NCBI GenBank assembly: GCA_020465985.1
Contig: JAANYP010004442.1
Location: 555,821-619,820, forward strand
Direction of reading: 5' to 3'
From: Centrapalus pauciflorus
Lineage: Eukaryota > Streptophyta > Magnoliopsida > Asterales > Asteraceae
DNA: 64,000 nt
Within the stretch, counting starts at the first letter, position 1. Each line of letters starts with the position of its first letter. Below are positions 11,728-23,074 of the stretch, in pieces. The notes under the pieces are model-generated. The model saw only the letters and a program-made list of their open reading frames with translations, had not been told where the DNA came from and searched no databases. Made by a program: the position numbers and the translations under genes.

Positions 11728-11887
11728 TGAGCTTTTAATTTGTCTACCTTAATTAAGTCATTGAAAATATGTATATGATTTTTTTTGATATTATATTAAA
11801 ATTGAGAATGAGCTTTTAATTTGTCTACCTTAATTAAGTCATTGAAAATATGTATATGATTTTTTTTGATATTATATTAAAATTGAG
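11728..11887. repeat. Perfect or near-perfect 80-bp tandem duplication
   Basis: The unit starting ATGAGCTTTTAATTTGTC at 11728 recurs directly at 11808 with the same continuation through TTAAAATTGAG. No differences were seen by eye, so the event looks recent. Confidence 0.9.
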
Positions 11888-12839
11888 TGTTTATTTTATA
11901 GAATGGTAACTCAATGATTAAAAGGTAAATTAGTGATTCGTTTTGTTAATTTTTGTGAAATTCATTTAGAAAAATTAAAACCGGCTTTGTGATGAATGGT
12001 GTTAGTACTTGGTTTTTTCCAACTTGTATAATGATAAAATAAAAACCGAATCATTAAGTGGCTATTTTCTTCAATAACATAAGTGAAACAATTTAAAAGT
12101 TCAATAACCTAAACGAGACAAAAAAAACAACCTTCTATCGTCACAAATTATAAAAATATAATAATCAACGTACATTGTGCCACATAGACGTCACATGGAA
12201 GTTTTTTCAACACGGTGACTTGATCAACCGGTTGTCACTCAGGTTGATAATTTTTTAAAAATTTTATGACTTATAATACAAAAAAAAAAAGTAGAATGAC
12301 TAAGAGTTTGTTTATTTCTTAACGGAATTAATAGAAGTCATTAAAATGATTTCATTAAAAGGTAAACAAACATGCCCTAAAACAACAAATATGTTAATTT
12401 TTGTAAGAATTGAGCACCTCCAATGAATCATCTATGTGGTTAAAGAATTAGAGAATAAAATGGTACAAGTTAAAAACAAGGCATATGTAAAGATAAGGGT
12501 GGCTGGCAGTGGCTAGTTAAGAGAAGTTTTCCACAAGTTACTTTATATATAAATAAATTTTATCTAAACCATGAAAAATAGTTTTCCATAAGTTTTTCCA
12601 ACACATTATGGTCTGTTTTTACGTATTAAATCTTTACAGTGATTCATTTTGGTAATTAATTTTTTTGTAATGCATCCAAATTGGTAATTAAAATTTTTGT
12701 GTTACTCCAATTTGGTAATTAAACCTAAGAAAATACAATATCTGACAAACCTAAAACTACATGACTATTTTTTGAAATTATCCAAATACTAATTTAGAAT
12801 TGAAATGAAACAGTAACACGTTAAGAAAGTCACAGAAGT
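11888..12839. other. Intergenic DNA with one short MITE-like segment
   Basis: At about 12302-12380, TAAGAGTTTGTTTATTTCTT on the left and GGTAAACAAACATGCCCTA on the right resemble the MITE at 2016-2117. The 12640-12725 part repeats TTGGTAATTAA three times at about 45 bp spacing. No gene. Confidence 0.45.
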
Positions 12840-12895
12840 CACTACAAGAAAAACAAAGAAATGCGACGAATACATTCCGCGACGACAAGAGTCTT
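12840..12895. mobile_element. Solitary CACTA-type terminus
   Basis: CACTACAAGAAAAACAAAG followed by two GCGACGA words matches the terminal inverted repeat and subterminal repeats typical of plant CACTA (CMC) transposons. No matching TTTCTTGTAGTG end was found downstream, so this is a remnant. Confidence 0.55.
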
Positions 12896-13851
12896 CTACA
12901 TGTCTATGGAAAAAAATATGTGATCGGTCATTCACAACGGGGTACGCTGATAACCTGATTCTATACATATATAATGTCAATTGTTTAGTATCAGGTCAAT
13001 TAGCAAAAAAATGTTATCAATTCTTTCGTCTAATAGAAATTTTTGTTTCTAATTACAGTCAAATATTTATATAAATAGAAAATTAGAAAATTTGTTTTTA
13101 ATAATTTCTCACTAGTTTTGTATAAATATAAATTTCTTTTAATTATTTGTCATTCATATTTCTTCTCTTATCACCACCACCTTGTACACTTGTGAGATCA
13201 ACCTGATTTAGCATTACGTCAATTAGCAAATAATAATAATAAAATAATAATTTATACTTTATGATAAGTTAAAAAGAATAGAATATTATTGGCAAAAAAT
13301 AAAACTAGAGAAAAACGTGACTGTCGCACGTGGGTCAGAGAGCCAGCTGGGTGAGTTCTCACTCGTCACTCCTGTCACTTGGAACGACTAGGTCCGTTCG
13401 TCCAAGACCCCACCAATTTACTCAAAACTCAATGTGTCCAAAATTTTTATTTAATAATTTTTTAAATTGCAATATTAATAATAATAATAATAATTTGTAA
13501 TCATATATTTAAGATTTTTTCTAGCAATAATAAAAAGAAAAAGTATCGAAAGAAAAAAAAAAGTCAATGTATTTATATTATTCATAATATTTGTTTATAA
13601 ACAAACATAAATCTAGAAGGCATATTAAATTCATTAAAATAGATGAAACTCATTGTTTAATAAAATGAATAAAAAAGCATATATTATTTAGAAAATATTG
13701 GAAATGGATGGGTCGAAGCCAACAATAGGTACAAGACAAACTATAAATAATTAGATATAAATATAAATAAAATAAGTATGTAAGTAGACAGAAGCATAAC
13801 CTCGCGGGTCGGTTTGTAAGGAAATGTTTCGGAGTTTATTTTAATATTAAA
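12896..13851. other. Intergenic DNA, nothing recognised
   Basis: A GC-richer patch at 13320-13425 contains one CACGTG and several CACTC words. No coding frame or other structure was recognised. Confidence 0.4.
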
Positions 13852-14153
13852 CTAGGTTATTACTCATAATTTTAGAAATTGATATTTATATATATATCTA
13901 TGATATAATAATTATATATGAATAATAAAGTTTGCTTAATTTTAGTTATATAATAATTATATGAATAATAAAGTTTGCTTAATTTTAGTTAGTTAGTTAT
14001 TAAATTAATCCATATTAGATTTACATAGATTTTATTTGCTTTAAAATTTAAAAATAAAATCAGTAAATGACGTGACAAAAGGAGAAAGCGACATATGGTA
14101 AATTAAATGAGAGCATGTCATGTGACATTTAGTTACTATTTTAATAGTATAGA
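13852..14153 (-). mobile_element. Non-autonomous Helitron related to the copy at 1204
   Basis: On the minus strand it begins TCTATACTATTAAAA at 14153 and ends with AATAACCTAG at 13852, followed by T. The interior matches the 1204-1477 element in order (GCAAACTTTATTATTCAT, AAGCAAAT, TGACGTGGC-like words). The 3' hairpin is eroded. An internal 40-bp stretch around AATAATAAAGTTTGCTTAA is duplicated in tandem. Confidence 0.7.
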
Positions 14154-14255
14154 TAGATAGTTATTATTGGATTTGGGAATGGTAGTTGAGTAAAAGCTCT
14201 TTCTGAGTTAAACGACAATAAAACTATATCCCCAAACCTAAAATAATGGTGCATG

Positions 14256-14290
14256 ACACATATATACACATCTGTAGTTGAGTAAGCAAT
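14256..14290. repeat. 35-bp direct repeat, left copy
   Basis: It matches 14625-14659 in 34 of 35 positions; both contain TATATACACATCT and TAGTTGAGTAAGCAAT. The pair brackets the Micron-like element and its microsatellite flanks. Confidence 0.9.
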
Positions 14291-14354
14291 GACGAGTGCA
14301 TGTGATGATGATATACATGTGATATATACATACATACATACACACACATATATA

Positions 14355-14602
14355 GGGGTGAGTTCAATGGAAAACTACTATGCATCAGAAAAATATGGAA
14401 ACCTACGCATACCGTCCGATTTGGTGCATTTCATGAAAAACGCGGTGGCATGATCGTAAATAATGTGATGCATCACGCGGGATATTTGATGCATCACGCG
14501 GGATTTGATGAATCACGCGGGGAATTTGATGCATTTGTGGTGGTGCAGTGCGGTTTTCACAAGTTTTCAGGTGCATGGTGGTTTTCCATTGAACCCTCCT
14601 CC
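14355..14602. mobile_element. Micron-like MITE in a CA/TA microsatellite
   Basis: The ends are inverted: GGGGTGAGTTCAATGGAAAAC on the left strand sense and GTTTTCCATTGAACCCTCC on the right. The element is flanked on both sides by ACACATATAT and CATATATATATACAT simple sequence. The interior repeats GATGCATCACGCGG about three times. It shares its ends and the GATGCATCA word with the element at 19638-19894. No coding. Confidence 0.75.
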
Positions 14603-14624
14603 ACATATATATATACATACATAT

Positions 14625-14659
14625 ACACATATATACACATCTATAGTTGAGTAAGCAAT
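14625..14659. repeat. 35-bp direct repeat, right copy
   Basis: Partner of 14256-14290 with a single G/A difference. Confidence 0.9.
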
Positions 14660-14740
14660 TAGGTAAACAATAAATGCTAGATAAAATTAATTGTTTATAC
14701 TTCCAAAATTACAAAATAAAATCAAATTCAAAAAGGATGA

Positions 14741-15010
14741 TTTGATGTCGATGCATTCAATGTTCATCTTTCAATTCATGATGCATCTCAGATCTTCATC
14801 ATCATCTCTGACCATATTCATCCTCATCTTCGTCTAACTATCATACATCATCAGAATGAGGAGCATCTTCATAGGATTTATCTTCAAACACGATGCATCT
14901 TCATCGTATTCATTTCAAGCATGATGCATCTTCATCAGATTCATCTTCAAACACGATTCATCTTCATAAACACGATGCATCAAATCATCTTCCATAAACA
15001 TCGGATAAAC
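14741..15010. repeat. Imperfect CATCTTCAT/GATGCAT minisatellite
   Basis: Units such as CACGATGCATCTTCATC recur every 40-50 bp with variable spacers. It is not in a coding frame. It may be internal sequence of an unrecognised element, since the GATGCAT word is also common in the nearby Micron-like elements. Confidence 0.55.
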
Positions 15011-15591
15011 ATGATTAATTTTTCAAAGTTTTTCATTAAGAAAAAATGAAAAAACCGACCATACTTTCAAAACGAGATCATTCTATCATCGTTATCGCGG
15101 AATCACCATCATCTAACATTCAACGTGTTCACAATGCATCTCTTTGTTGGTTCATCTTTATCGTTCATTCAAAATTTTGATGCTTCATCCTTAAATTTGT
15201 TGTGGGATGACGGTGGTGGTGCAATGGCCGATGATGGGCGGTGGTGTGGTGGCGTCCGAGAGGAGTGGTGGCCACCCGAGAAAGATGGCGGTGGAGTGGC
15301 GTGGTGGCTTGGCAAGAGGAGTGGTGGTGTGGTGGCGTCCGAGTGAAATGGCATCACCATCATCGAAGAGAACGTGGGAGGTTGGTTGAATTGGAGAGAG
15401 ACGACACTACCATATCCGAGAGAGATGGAACCACCGCTGGCCTAGAGAGAAAGAGAGGGGGAGAGAGATGAGGGCGAGGGAGAGAAAGTGGGAGGGATAA
15501 ATAGAAGGTTGATTGATTTGATCTAGTTTCCTAATTTAATGAGAATAAAATTAATTAAATTAAATCTCTTAATTAAATTATATTATATTAA
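15011..15591. other. GGTGG-rich low-complexity DNA
   Basis: Between about 15200 and 15500 the plus strand is purine-rich with many GGTGG and GAGAG words. Several overlapping short frames are open in different phases on both strands, which is expected from such composition and does not mark a gene. Confidence 0.5.
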
Positions 15592-15625
15592 CTAGATTAA
15601 TACCCATGTATTACATGGATTGATG
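15592..15625 (-). mobile_element. Helitron 3' terminus (other end not found)
   Basis: On the minus strand the hairpin CCATGTAATACATGG is followed by a spacer and CTAG, then T. This is the same 3' signature as the copy at 1204-1477. The TCTATACTATT start that should lie at higher coordinates was not found, so the element's extent is unknown. Confidence 0.55.
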
Positions 15626-16179
15626 TAAAAGATTTGTTATAAATTAAATATTAATAAAGAGGTGAGATCCCTTAAAAACCTTCATTTTTTTAAAATTAAG
15701 ATACAATAAAAACCAATAAAAAGATGACATACATGCAAAATCATTGAGTCAATGGTAAAAAATGATGACTCTAAGTCAATGTTTAAGTCAAAGAAGACGA
15801 CCAGAATGTGATCCAAAATATTTGAATTATTGATTTAATGGTAAGAAAATGATGACTCTAAGTCAATCTTTTAAAATTTTTTATTATAAAACTAAATTTT
15901 TTATTTTACCGATGTTTTTTAAATTATTTACACTTTAGGACATTTAAACATGAAATTTATTATTTTATTGATTTTAAAAAAAATATATATATATTTTAGG
16001 TTGTTAATCTTGAAAACTTTTAATGAATATTAATTGTAGTTTGAATTATTTTAGGTAACAAAAATAAAAAGTTTCAACAATAAAGTTTAAATTAAATCAA
16101 TTAAATGATAAGAATGTTACTTAAATTAATGTCAATTTTTATTTTTGAAAAAAAAAAAGCAGAAAAAATGAAAAAGTGG
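15626..16179. other. AT-rich DNA, probably Helitron interior or flank
   Basis: No gene. The phrase AAAATGATGACTCTAAGTCA occurs twice, at about 15758 and 15847, a short direct duplication. Confidence 0.4.
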
Positions 16180-16682
16180 GGTATGAAGAAAAGTTTGGGG
16201 TTGGTGGAGAATGAATGTTCCTATTCGAATGACTACAAAATAATTTAGATTGCTATGCTCAAGGTTTGTGGGGCGACTTCGGAAGATTGCATGGAGACTC
16301 TTTCAAGTAGTTTGTTTGTATGATCACTTTTTGTGCGTTATGAAGCAGGAGAAATCGGGTCGTTTTTGTGACTTCAGTTGATGATCGAAGGAAGGTGAAT
16401 TGAAGTTAAAAAATATTTTTTTTGTCAATTCAAATAAGGTTACATGCCGGAATGGTATGCAGTATTGGCATAGCATCACCGACACTTCCTTTTGACTAAC
16501 TAACACATGTTAAGTCTCTTATTCTTAATTATGTGTAATAATATTGTTGGAGTTGTATGTCTTTTTGCTTCTTTTCAGGATATGTATGTTTTGCATGGAG
16601 GTTTCTCCATCTCGATCGAAGTCCCTCTTGATTTTTGGTGCTTGTTAAATTAAATAAAATTCTTGTTAAAAAAAAAAAAAAA
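16180..16682 (+). mobile_element. Retroposed sequence with a poly(A) tail
   Basis: A less AT-rich stretch ends with AATAAA (about 16653) and, ten bases later, an A-run of about 15. That layout is the 3' end of a retrotransposed transcript: a LINE 3' end, a SINE or a processed transcript. No translation was recognised. The 5' limit and flanking duplication could not be defined. Confidence 0.45.
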
Positions 16683-16907
16683 TTAAGTTTCACACAAAAA
16701 TAATAATGATAAATAATTCATTTTTATAACATTTTGTTTTTAAATATAATCAATGTAAAATTATATTATATATCATATTATTAATTGAAAATATAAAAAA
16801 TATTACATCATTATATTAAATATCTAGGGAGAAATTCATATATATACTTCTAAAACTTTTTTATTACGTCTATGTATCCTTACAAATTTCTTTATTACAT
16901 ATATAAT
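16683..16907. other. AT-rich spacer
   Basis: No feature recognised. Confidence 0.4.
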
Positions 16908-17437
16908 AGTTTATTACCCGTATAATATACGGATATGTTTGAAGAAATACTTTTTTTTTAATAAATTACAAATTTTGAAATAATTATAGAACTCAATAAG
17001 CGGTACAAACTATAAATATTATGAAAGAAACATAACTGAATATTTATTTAAACATTATAGATTATAGAATGAAAAAATTATTAAAATAATTTAAGAAACC
17101 TCCAAATAATGAATGGAAAAACTATAGTAAAATCCTTAATGTTATTTATAATTATGACAATACATAATTGAGATACAATAAACCTTAGCTTTATTTGTAA
17201 TTAATATCTAGAATTTAGAATTTTCATTTTGCAAGTCTCAGTGTATCAACCATTAAAAAATGATTCTATTAACCCAAAATTTGTAATAGAATCTCTAAAA
17301 CACAGTAACTATAAATGACTTGAAATTAATTATTTAAACAAAAAATTATAAAATACACGTGTCAAATACAAGATTCGCCAATTGGCAGCGTAGTTAAGTG
17401 CCAAGTGGCACTCTAGTTACTCTTTTAATATAATAGA
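16908..17437 (-). mobile_element. Degenerate Helitron
   Basis: On the minus strand the 3' part shows hairpin CCGTATATTATACGG then GGTAATAAACTAT, a one-base-changed CTAG. The far end is TCTATTATATTAAAAGAGTA, close to the family start. Between them is AT-rich non-coding DNA with one CACGTG at about 17357. Confidence 0.6.
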
Positions 17438-18558
17438 TAGATTCTTCTAACCTTTAAAACTCACTATTCACACACACATATCCTACTAAAATTTCTTTAT
17501 TATGTATATATCTTTACAAACTTCATTTTTTCTGTCATTACTATCCAAAAATTGCACAAAATACTACACTAAAATGTGCATAAAAACTAAACAAAAGATA
17601 TTGTACTAGATCTGCTAAAAATAAAAAAAAAAAAAAATACTAAATTAACATACAAAACTGCACTAAATTTGCATAAAAACTACAAAAATTATTCAAAACT
17701 ACATTTAAAAAATTGCATAAAACATACTAATACAAGTACATGCAAAAAGATCATCATATTACAAAAGGAATATATTCTGTAAAACAAACCATCATTGAGA
17801 TATCAAAATCAATAACGACCAACAAATGCATGTTCATATGCAAATAAAAAAAATTCAACCAATGTCCATTATTTATATCACAAATAACCCCATGCATGGT
17901 CGTAGTTGTTTGTACGTGTGATACAAAGGATCATATGATTCCCAACCAAATCATGTATTTACATATGTGTATATTTGTGATGAGACTGTAAAAGTGATCG
18001 AGTAGCATGCATCTCTATGAACCAATCATATAAAGAGAAGAATAATCTTTAAAAGAATGGAGTAATCACAATCGACGATGCAGGATACATTCGACAGAAA
18101 TCGTACGTCGTGTAGGAATCGGAATTAATCTTGCATCTGACTGGGATGAACGAACTCAGTGATTGTCTGCATCTTGAATAACCACAGCACTGAGGATTGA
18201 GATGAATCTTTGCATCGATGGTCATGAACGAATGGATTAACGTCGTTTCATAATCCTGATCTGGTTAAGAAGGGGAGAGGGGGGGTTAATTTAGGAAATT
18301 ACAAACAAAAAACTAAAAATGATATTTTATATTTACTAAATGATTTAATAATTATAAATTAGATATTTAGATACATTAATTAGTTTTAAAAGTTTTAAGA
18401 AAATATACATGATAAGAAATAAGTTTTAAAAGGATATATATATATATATAAAATCTTTCCAGATAAGATATCTGTTATAAACGGTTACGCATATAAAATT
18501 AGTAGATGGCATAGAGCCACGATGGTGATGTGTGACTTTTTCATATTTAATAAATAAA
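17438..18558. other. Intergenic DNA with short internal repeats
   Basis: Between 17555 and 17720 the words GCATAAAA, ACTACA and TGCACTAAA recur at irregular spacing. The 18000-18290 part is GC-richer, contains several GCATC words and ends in a GGGGAGAGGGGGGG run. No gene was recognised. Confidence 0.4.
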
Positions 18559-19048
18559 CTAGTTTATTACTCGCGTATTACGCGGATATTTTTAATACAT
18601 ATAAAATACAATAAATAAAAAGATAAAGATATAAATATTTTTTTAAACAAAAGTATATAAGGTGATATTATTATTTATTATGACCTATTAATTTTGTATA
18701 TTTCTAAATATATATGAAGAGTACTTATTTATTATATATTTTTCTAAAATTTTATTATATTATCATATAATTAATAAGTTAGTAGATTATTAGATTTTCT
18801 TTGATTTGATTTGAATTAAAAAGTGGATTATATTAGATTTGGATAGATTTAATTAATAAGTTAGTAGAATATTAGATTTTGTTTGATTAGATTTGATTTG
18901 AATTTAAAAGTGGATTATATTAGATTTGGATAGATTTGATTTAAATTTTTTTATTCATTTTAAAATCTATAACTGCCACGTGTCGATTCATGGTGACGAC
19001 ACGTGGCTTCACCAGAAATGAGTATAGTTACTCTTTTAATAGTATAGA
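18559..19048 (-). mobile_element. Non-autonomous Helitron, GCGC-hairpin subfamily, with two G-boxes
   Basis: On the minus strand it starts TCTATACTATTAAAAGAG at 19048 and ends with hairpin CCGCGTAATACGCG, spacer and CTAG, followed by T. G-boxes CACGTG lie at 18977 and 19000. An internal stretch of about 70 bp (TTAATAAGTTAGTAGA to TTGGATAGATTT) is duplicated in tandem. Non-coding. Confidence 0.85.
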
Positions 19049-19559
19049 TAGATTATATACTGAGTTTAAACTATAACAATGACATGATAACTACTTTCCA
19101 ACCACAAGTACAGGTCTTACGTCTTAACCAACTGGAATTATATGCTTGCATTTTATAATTTATTTCTAATTATTAATATTTGTGATGAAGTGTTTTAATG
19201 TTTTCATAAACATATAAATTTTAGTTCACACTTATGTAGTTTATTTAAGGATTAATTTACTTTTTTTTTAAAATATATACATATGGGTTGTGATCATTGC
19301 AGAACCTAAATATATTCAAATTTATATTCGATGTTAGTGTTCAAATTTATAACGTTTATTCGATGTTGAATATATAAAATTTAAACGATTCAATGTTGAC
19401 TATTCAATGTCAAATATTCAAAAAAGAATATGGAACAATATAAAATAACCAGTCACGTTTTAAAAGGGAAAAAAAATTATTTTTATGGTATAATTTTATT
19501 GTTTTAAAATTAATAATTCTTATGTTATTTAATTTTATAGTTGGTTCAGCAGTTCTATA

Positions 19560-19562
<3 letters not shown>
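19049..19562. other. AT-rich intergenic DNA
   Basis: No gene. The 19320-19420 part repeats TTCGATGTT and TTCAATGTT words. Confidence 0.4.

Positions 19563-19637
<75 letters not shown>
19563..19637. repeat. (TA)n microsatellite, 75 bp
   Basis: An uninterrupted alternating AT run adjoining the left end of a Micron-like element. Frames that read Tyr-Ile here are an artefact of the repeat. Confidence 0.98.
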
Positions 19638-19640
<3 letters not shown>

Positions 19641-19891
19641 GGGTTCAATGGAGAACCTCCATGCATCGAAGAACCTTGAAGAACCTCCATGCACCACCAC
19701 AAATGCATCACAATTCCCCCGTAATGCATCATTATTTCCACGTGATGCATCAAATTCGCGCGTGATGCATCGGTTTTTACATTATTTCCACGTGATGCAT
19801 CAAAATCCCGCGTGATGCATTTCAGTTTTTCTAGCGATGCATTGTGGTTCTCCAAGGTTCTTCGATGCATAAGGTTCTCCACTGAACCCAC

Positions 19892-19894
<3 letters not shown>
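19638..19894. mobile_element. Micron-like MITE between two TA microsatellites
   Basis: The inverted ends are GGGTTCAATGGAGAACCT on the left and AGGTTCTCCACTGAACCC on the right. Inside, GTGATGCATCA-type words recur about six times with CGCG neighbours. Both flanks are long pure TA tracts and no unique target sequence is visible. The element shares ends and internal word with 14355-14602. Rice Micron elements are known to sit in TA microsatellites, which is the basis for the name used here. Confidence 0.8.

Positions 19895-19986
<92 letters not shown>
19895..19986. repeat. (TA)n microsatellite, about 91 bp
   Basis: A pure TA run shared as flank by the two elements on either side. Confidence 0.98.
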
Positions 19987-19988
<2 letters not shown>

Positions 19989-20419
19989 GGTTCAAATGAG
20001 TACCACTAGTTTTGCGGAGTATCGGAGGTACCTCGCTTAAAATCATTTTTTTTTAAAAAAATTTTCATAATCATGTTTAAATTAATAATACAAGACTACT
20101 TGCAAAAAATCACACCTAAACACACACTAGAACTATGTGAAACGTGTGTGTTCACATAAAGTGTACTGTTGTGAACGTGTGTTCACAACTAAGCATGTTC
20201 ACATGAATTTTTTCACGTTCACATGACTTTTAAGATGATAGAAAGTGTAAATGTATTTAATTTTTTACGTATAGTCTTATATTATTTGTATCTAAATGAA
20301 TATGAAAAAAAATTTAAAAAAAAAACTTTTTTTCAGAGCAAGTTCACATCTGAAACCCGTGTGTTCACAGGTACTCACGGTACTCTGCATTTTTTAGGTA
20401 CTCACACGAACCATATTCT

Positions 20420-20422
<3 letters not shown>
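19987..20422. mobile_element. Second element type between TA microsatellites
   Basis: The left end TGGGTTCAAATGAGTACC and the right end GGTACTCACACGAACCA are imperfect inverted repeats. The interior has repeated GTGTTCACA words. It differs inside from the 19638 element but shares the TA-flanked setting and the GGTTCAA-like end. A relative lies at about 40680-40998. Confidence 0.7.

Positions 20423-20495
<73 letters not shown>
20423..20495. repeat. (TA)n microsatellite, about 72 bp
   Basis: Third pure TA tract of the cluster. Confidence 0.98.
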
Positions 20496-20497
<2 letters not shown>

Positions 20498-20696
20498 TTT
20501 TCTCACAATTTTACGTGTTTATTTTTCGTATAAAAATATCATATATGCAACACTACATATACATTCAATATTAAAAGAATTAAAATAATTTTCAAAATTA
20601 GTTGTCAAACTTGTTGGACTAATCTTAATTTAGCGCGACCGGCCATGATATATTTTTCGAAAAAATATTACATGTTTATTTTTGTAAAAAAAAAAA

Positions 20697-22246
20697 GAGT
20701 TAATTACAAAAATGGTCCCTGTGGTTTGTTCTAAAATTTGGATTTGGTCCCTGAACTTTCAATTTTGCAGAAACGGTCCTTATTTTCATAGTTTGTTTGC
20801 AATTTTGGTCCCTCAACCTATTAACTTTTCTAATATGACCAAATTACCCTTATTTTGATGCAAACTATAGGGACCATTTCTACAATTAATTTTTTAACTC
20901 TTCTTTATTCTTAATTAAATAAATTATTTTTTAGTGTTATTTAAATTTAATAAACTATAAAAAATAGAAAAGAATTATTTAAATATTTATGTTGGTTCAT
21001 AAATGATTTAGATATTTTTAGTCTTAATTAATTTTAATTTACTATAATCAAAGTGTATACCAATCAAAATTTATAATCGAAAAAATCATTTATGTTTAGA
21101 AATTATTTTTAAATGCTTCATAAATAAGAACTTTTTTCTCTATAAATATTTATCCTGGTTCATACATTTATAATAAAAAATATTTATGTTGATCAAACCA
21201 CAAAGACCATTTATGTAATTGACTCTACTTTATTTTTAGTGTTAATTAACTTTAATAAAATTATAAAAAATTATTTATGAGCCAACAATTTAGTTAAAGT
21301 TAAAAATATTAAAGAACTTAAATAAATAAAAATTTAACGTTTAATTTGACCGAGTTAAAAAAAACTTGCAAATGGTCTAAGACAACTCAATTTTTTTTTT
21401 AACGTATCAATTATTTTATCATTTTAATTTTTAATTACACCAAAAACGATTTAAAATTTTAGTCCATATAACATCTTTGAGATTCATGATTAACAACTTT
21501 AATAATCAAACTTTGGTTTGTCAGACCTTTACATAAAATTCGAGAAATATAAATAGGTTTTTAATCTTTTTTCGTCTTTCAATTTGACTTTTCATTTTAA
21601 TCCGATTAAATCGACACCTTAAAATTTTAAACCATTTAGATTTATCACTTTACCATTATCACCTTGATTTGATACAAATGTTAACAGATTATAAAATAAA
21701 ATCTTTGGCCGATTTTATTTAAGAACAAAGTAAAATATATTTGACCAACAAACATATTTTTATTATAAATTTATGAACCAACATAAATAATTAAAGAGTC
21801 AAATATTTTTATAATATTTTATATACGAAACCTCTAGAAAATAGTTTCTAAACATAAATGATTTTTTCGATTATAAATTTTGATTGGTTTACACTTTGAT
21901 TATAGTAAATTAAAACTAATTAAGACCAAAAATATCTAATCATTTATGAACCAACATAAATAATTAAAAACTCTTATTTTTTTATAGTTTATTAAATTTA
22001 AGTAACACCAAAAAAAAAATTTATTTAATTAAGAATAAAAAAGAGTTAAAAAATTAATTATAGAATTGGTTCCTATAGTTTGCATCAAAATAAGGGTAAT
22101 TTGGTCATATTAGAAAAGTTAATAGGTTGAGGGACCAAAATTGCAAACAAACTATGAAAACAAGGACCGTTTCTGCAAAATTGAAAGTTCAGGGACCAAA
22201 TCCAAAATTTAGAACAAACCACAGGGACCATTTTTGTAATTAACTC
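20697..22246. mobile_element. Long-TIR element (about 1.55 kb), Mutator/fold-back style
   Basis: It begins GAGTTAATTACAAAAATGG then TCCCTGTGGTTTG and ends with the exact style of inverse, CAAACCACAGGGACCA then TTTTTGTAATTAACTC. The inverted arms extend about 400 bp (20697-21110 and 21840-22246) and include matching TTGGTCATATTAGAAAAG and CATTTATGTTTAGAAA words. A further degenerate terminus, AAACCACAAAGACCATTTAT, lies inside at about 21185-21225. The centre shows no transposase. No clear target duplication was seen, so the superfamily is an inference. Confidence 0.8.
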
Positions 22247-23074
22247 AATTATTTATTTTGTTTCACATTAAAATTAACTTTCCACGGTTTAATTTGTAGC
22301 ATACACAATTTGACCATTTGGACAAGCAAAGACTTCTTTCTTACAACTCCTTCTAGAAATCTATTTAGACATTGAAGTTATCAACAAATGTTGCTTAATC
22401 GATGATTATAAAAAAAATGTCATTGATTAGGGCTGTCAAAGTATATAACTTGTGGTTCAAGGAATCAAAATTCGAATAAAAGTTTAGGTTCAAGTTAGAG
22501 ACTAAACCATTTTCAATTTGAGTTGGGTCATGTCTTTAACGGAAAAGTAAAACTAAATTTTAAAACAGTATTTCTGAACGTTTGTTTATTAGTATAAACA
22601 AGTCTAAAACATTATACATGCTACGAGTTTACGTACTCATAAGAAATTCTTTTCTTTGTTCACTTCTAATTTGTATTTTTATATGTTGTTTGTTTATTTG
22701 TTATTAGGTTATTTTGTTTTTAAATTATTTTAATAAAATGCAAAAAATATATTGATGCAAGTGTCCTTTGAAGATACATCGAAAAGATTCTTTTTTAGGA
22801 ATGAAGTATGATTGTTTGCATCACAAAATTCGTTTTATACACATGCTTGATGATCACATCAACAAGTATGTTTGACAAAACTAGTTTTTTAGCTGGAATT
22901 TATAATGAGATGATATTTTATCAGCATATACGTGTTTGACAACATAAGTGAGGCTGAATTTGGAAAATGTAAAAGACAAAAAGAGCAACATATAAATACA
23001 AAAACCAAAATAAATATAAAATAAAACTATAATATTTATAAGTATTATTAAGTAATATATTGTATATATAAATT
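22247..23074. other. Intergenic DNA, nothing recognised
   Basis: No coding frame with family resemblance on either strand. Confidence 0.4.

Noticed and set aside
15125..15471. Several overlapping Trp/Gly-rich frames
   Set aside because: Frames are open on both strands and in more than one phase because of GGTGG low complexity. No start context, domain or splice structure supports a gene.
19410..20588. Frames of 65-121 codons with long Tyr-Ile runs
   Set aside because: They are read-through of TA microsatellites in several phases and on both strands.
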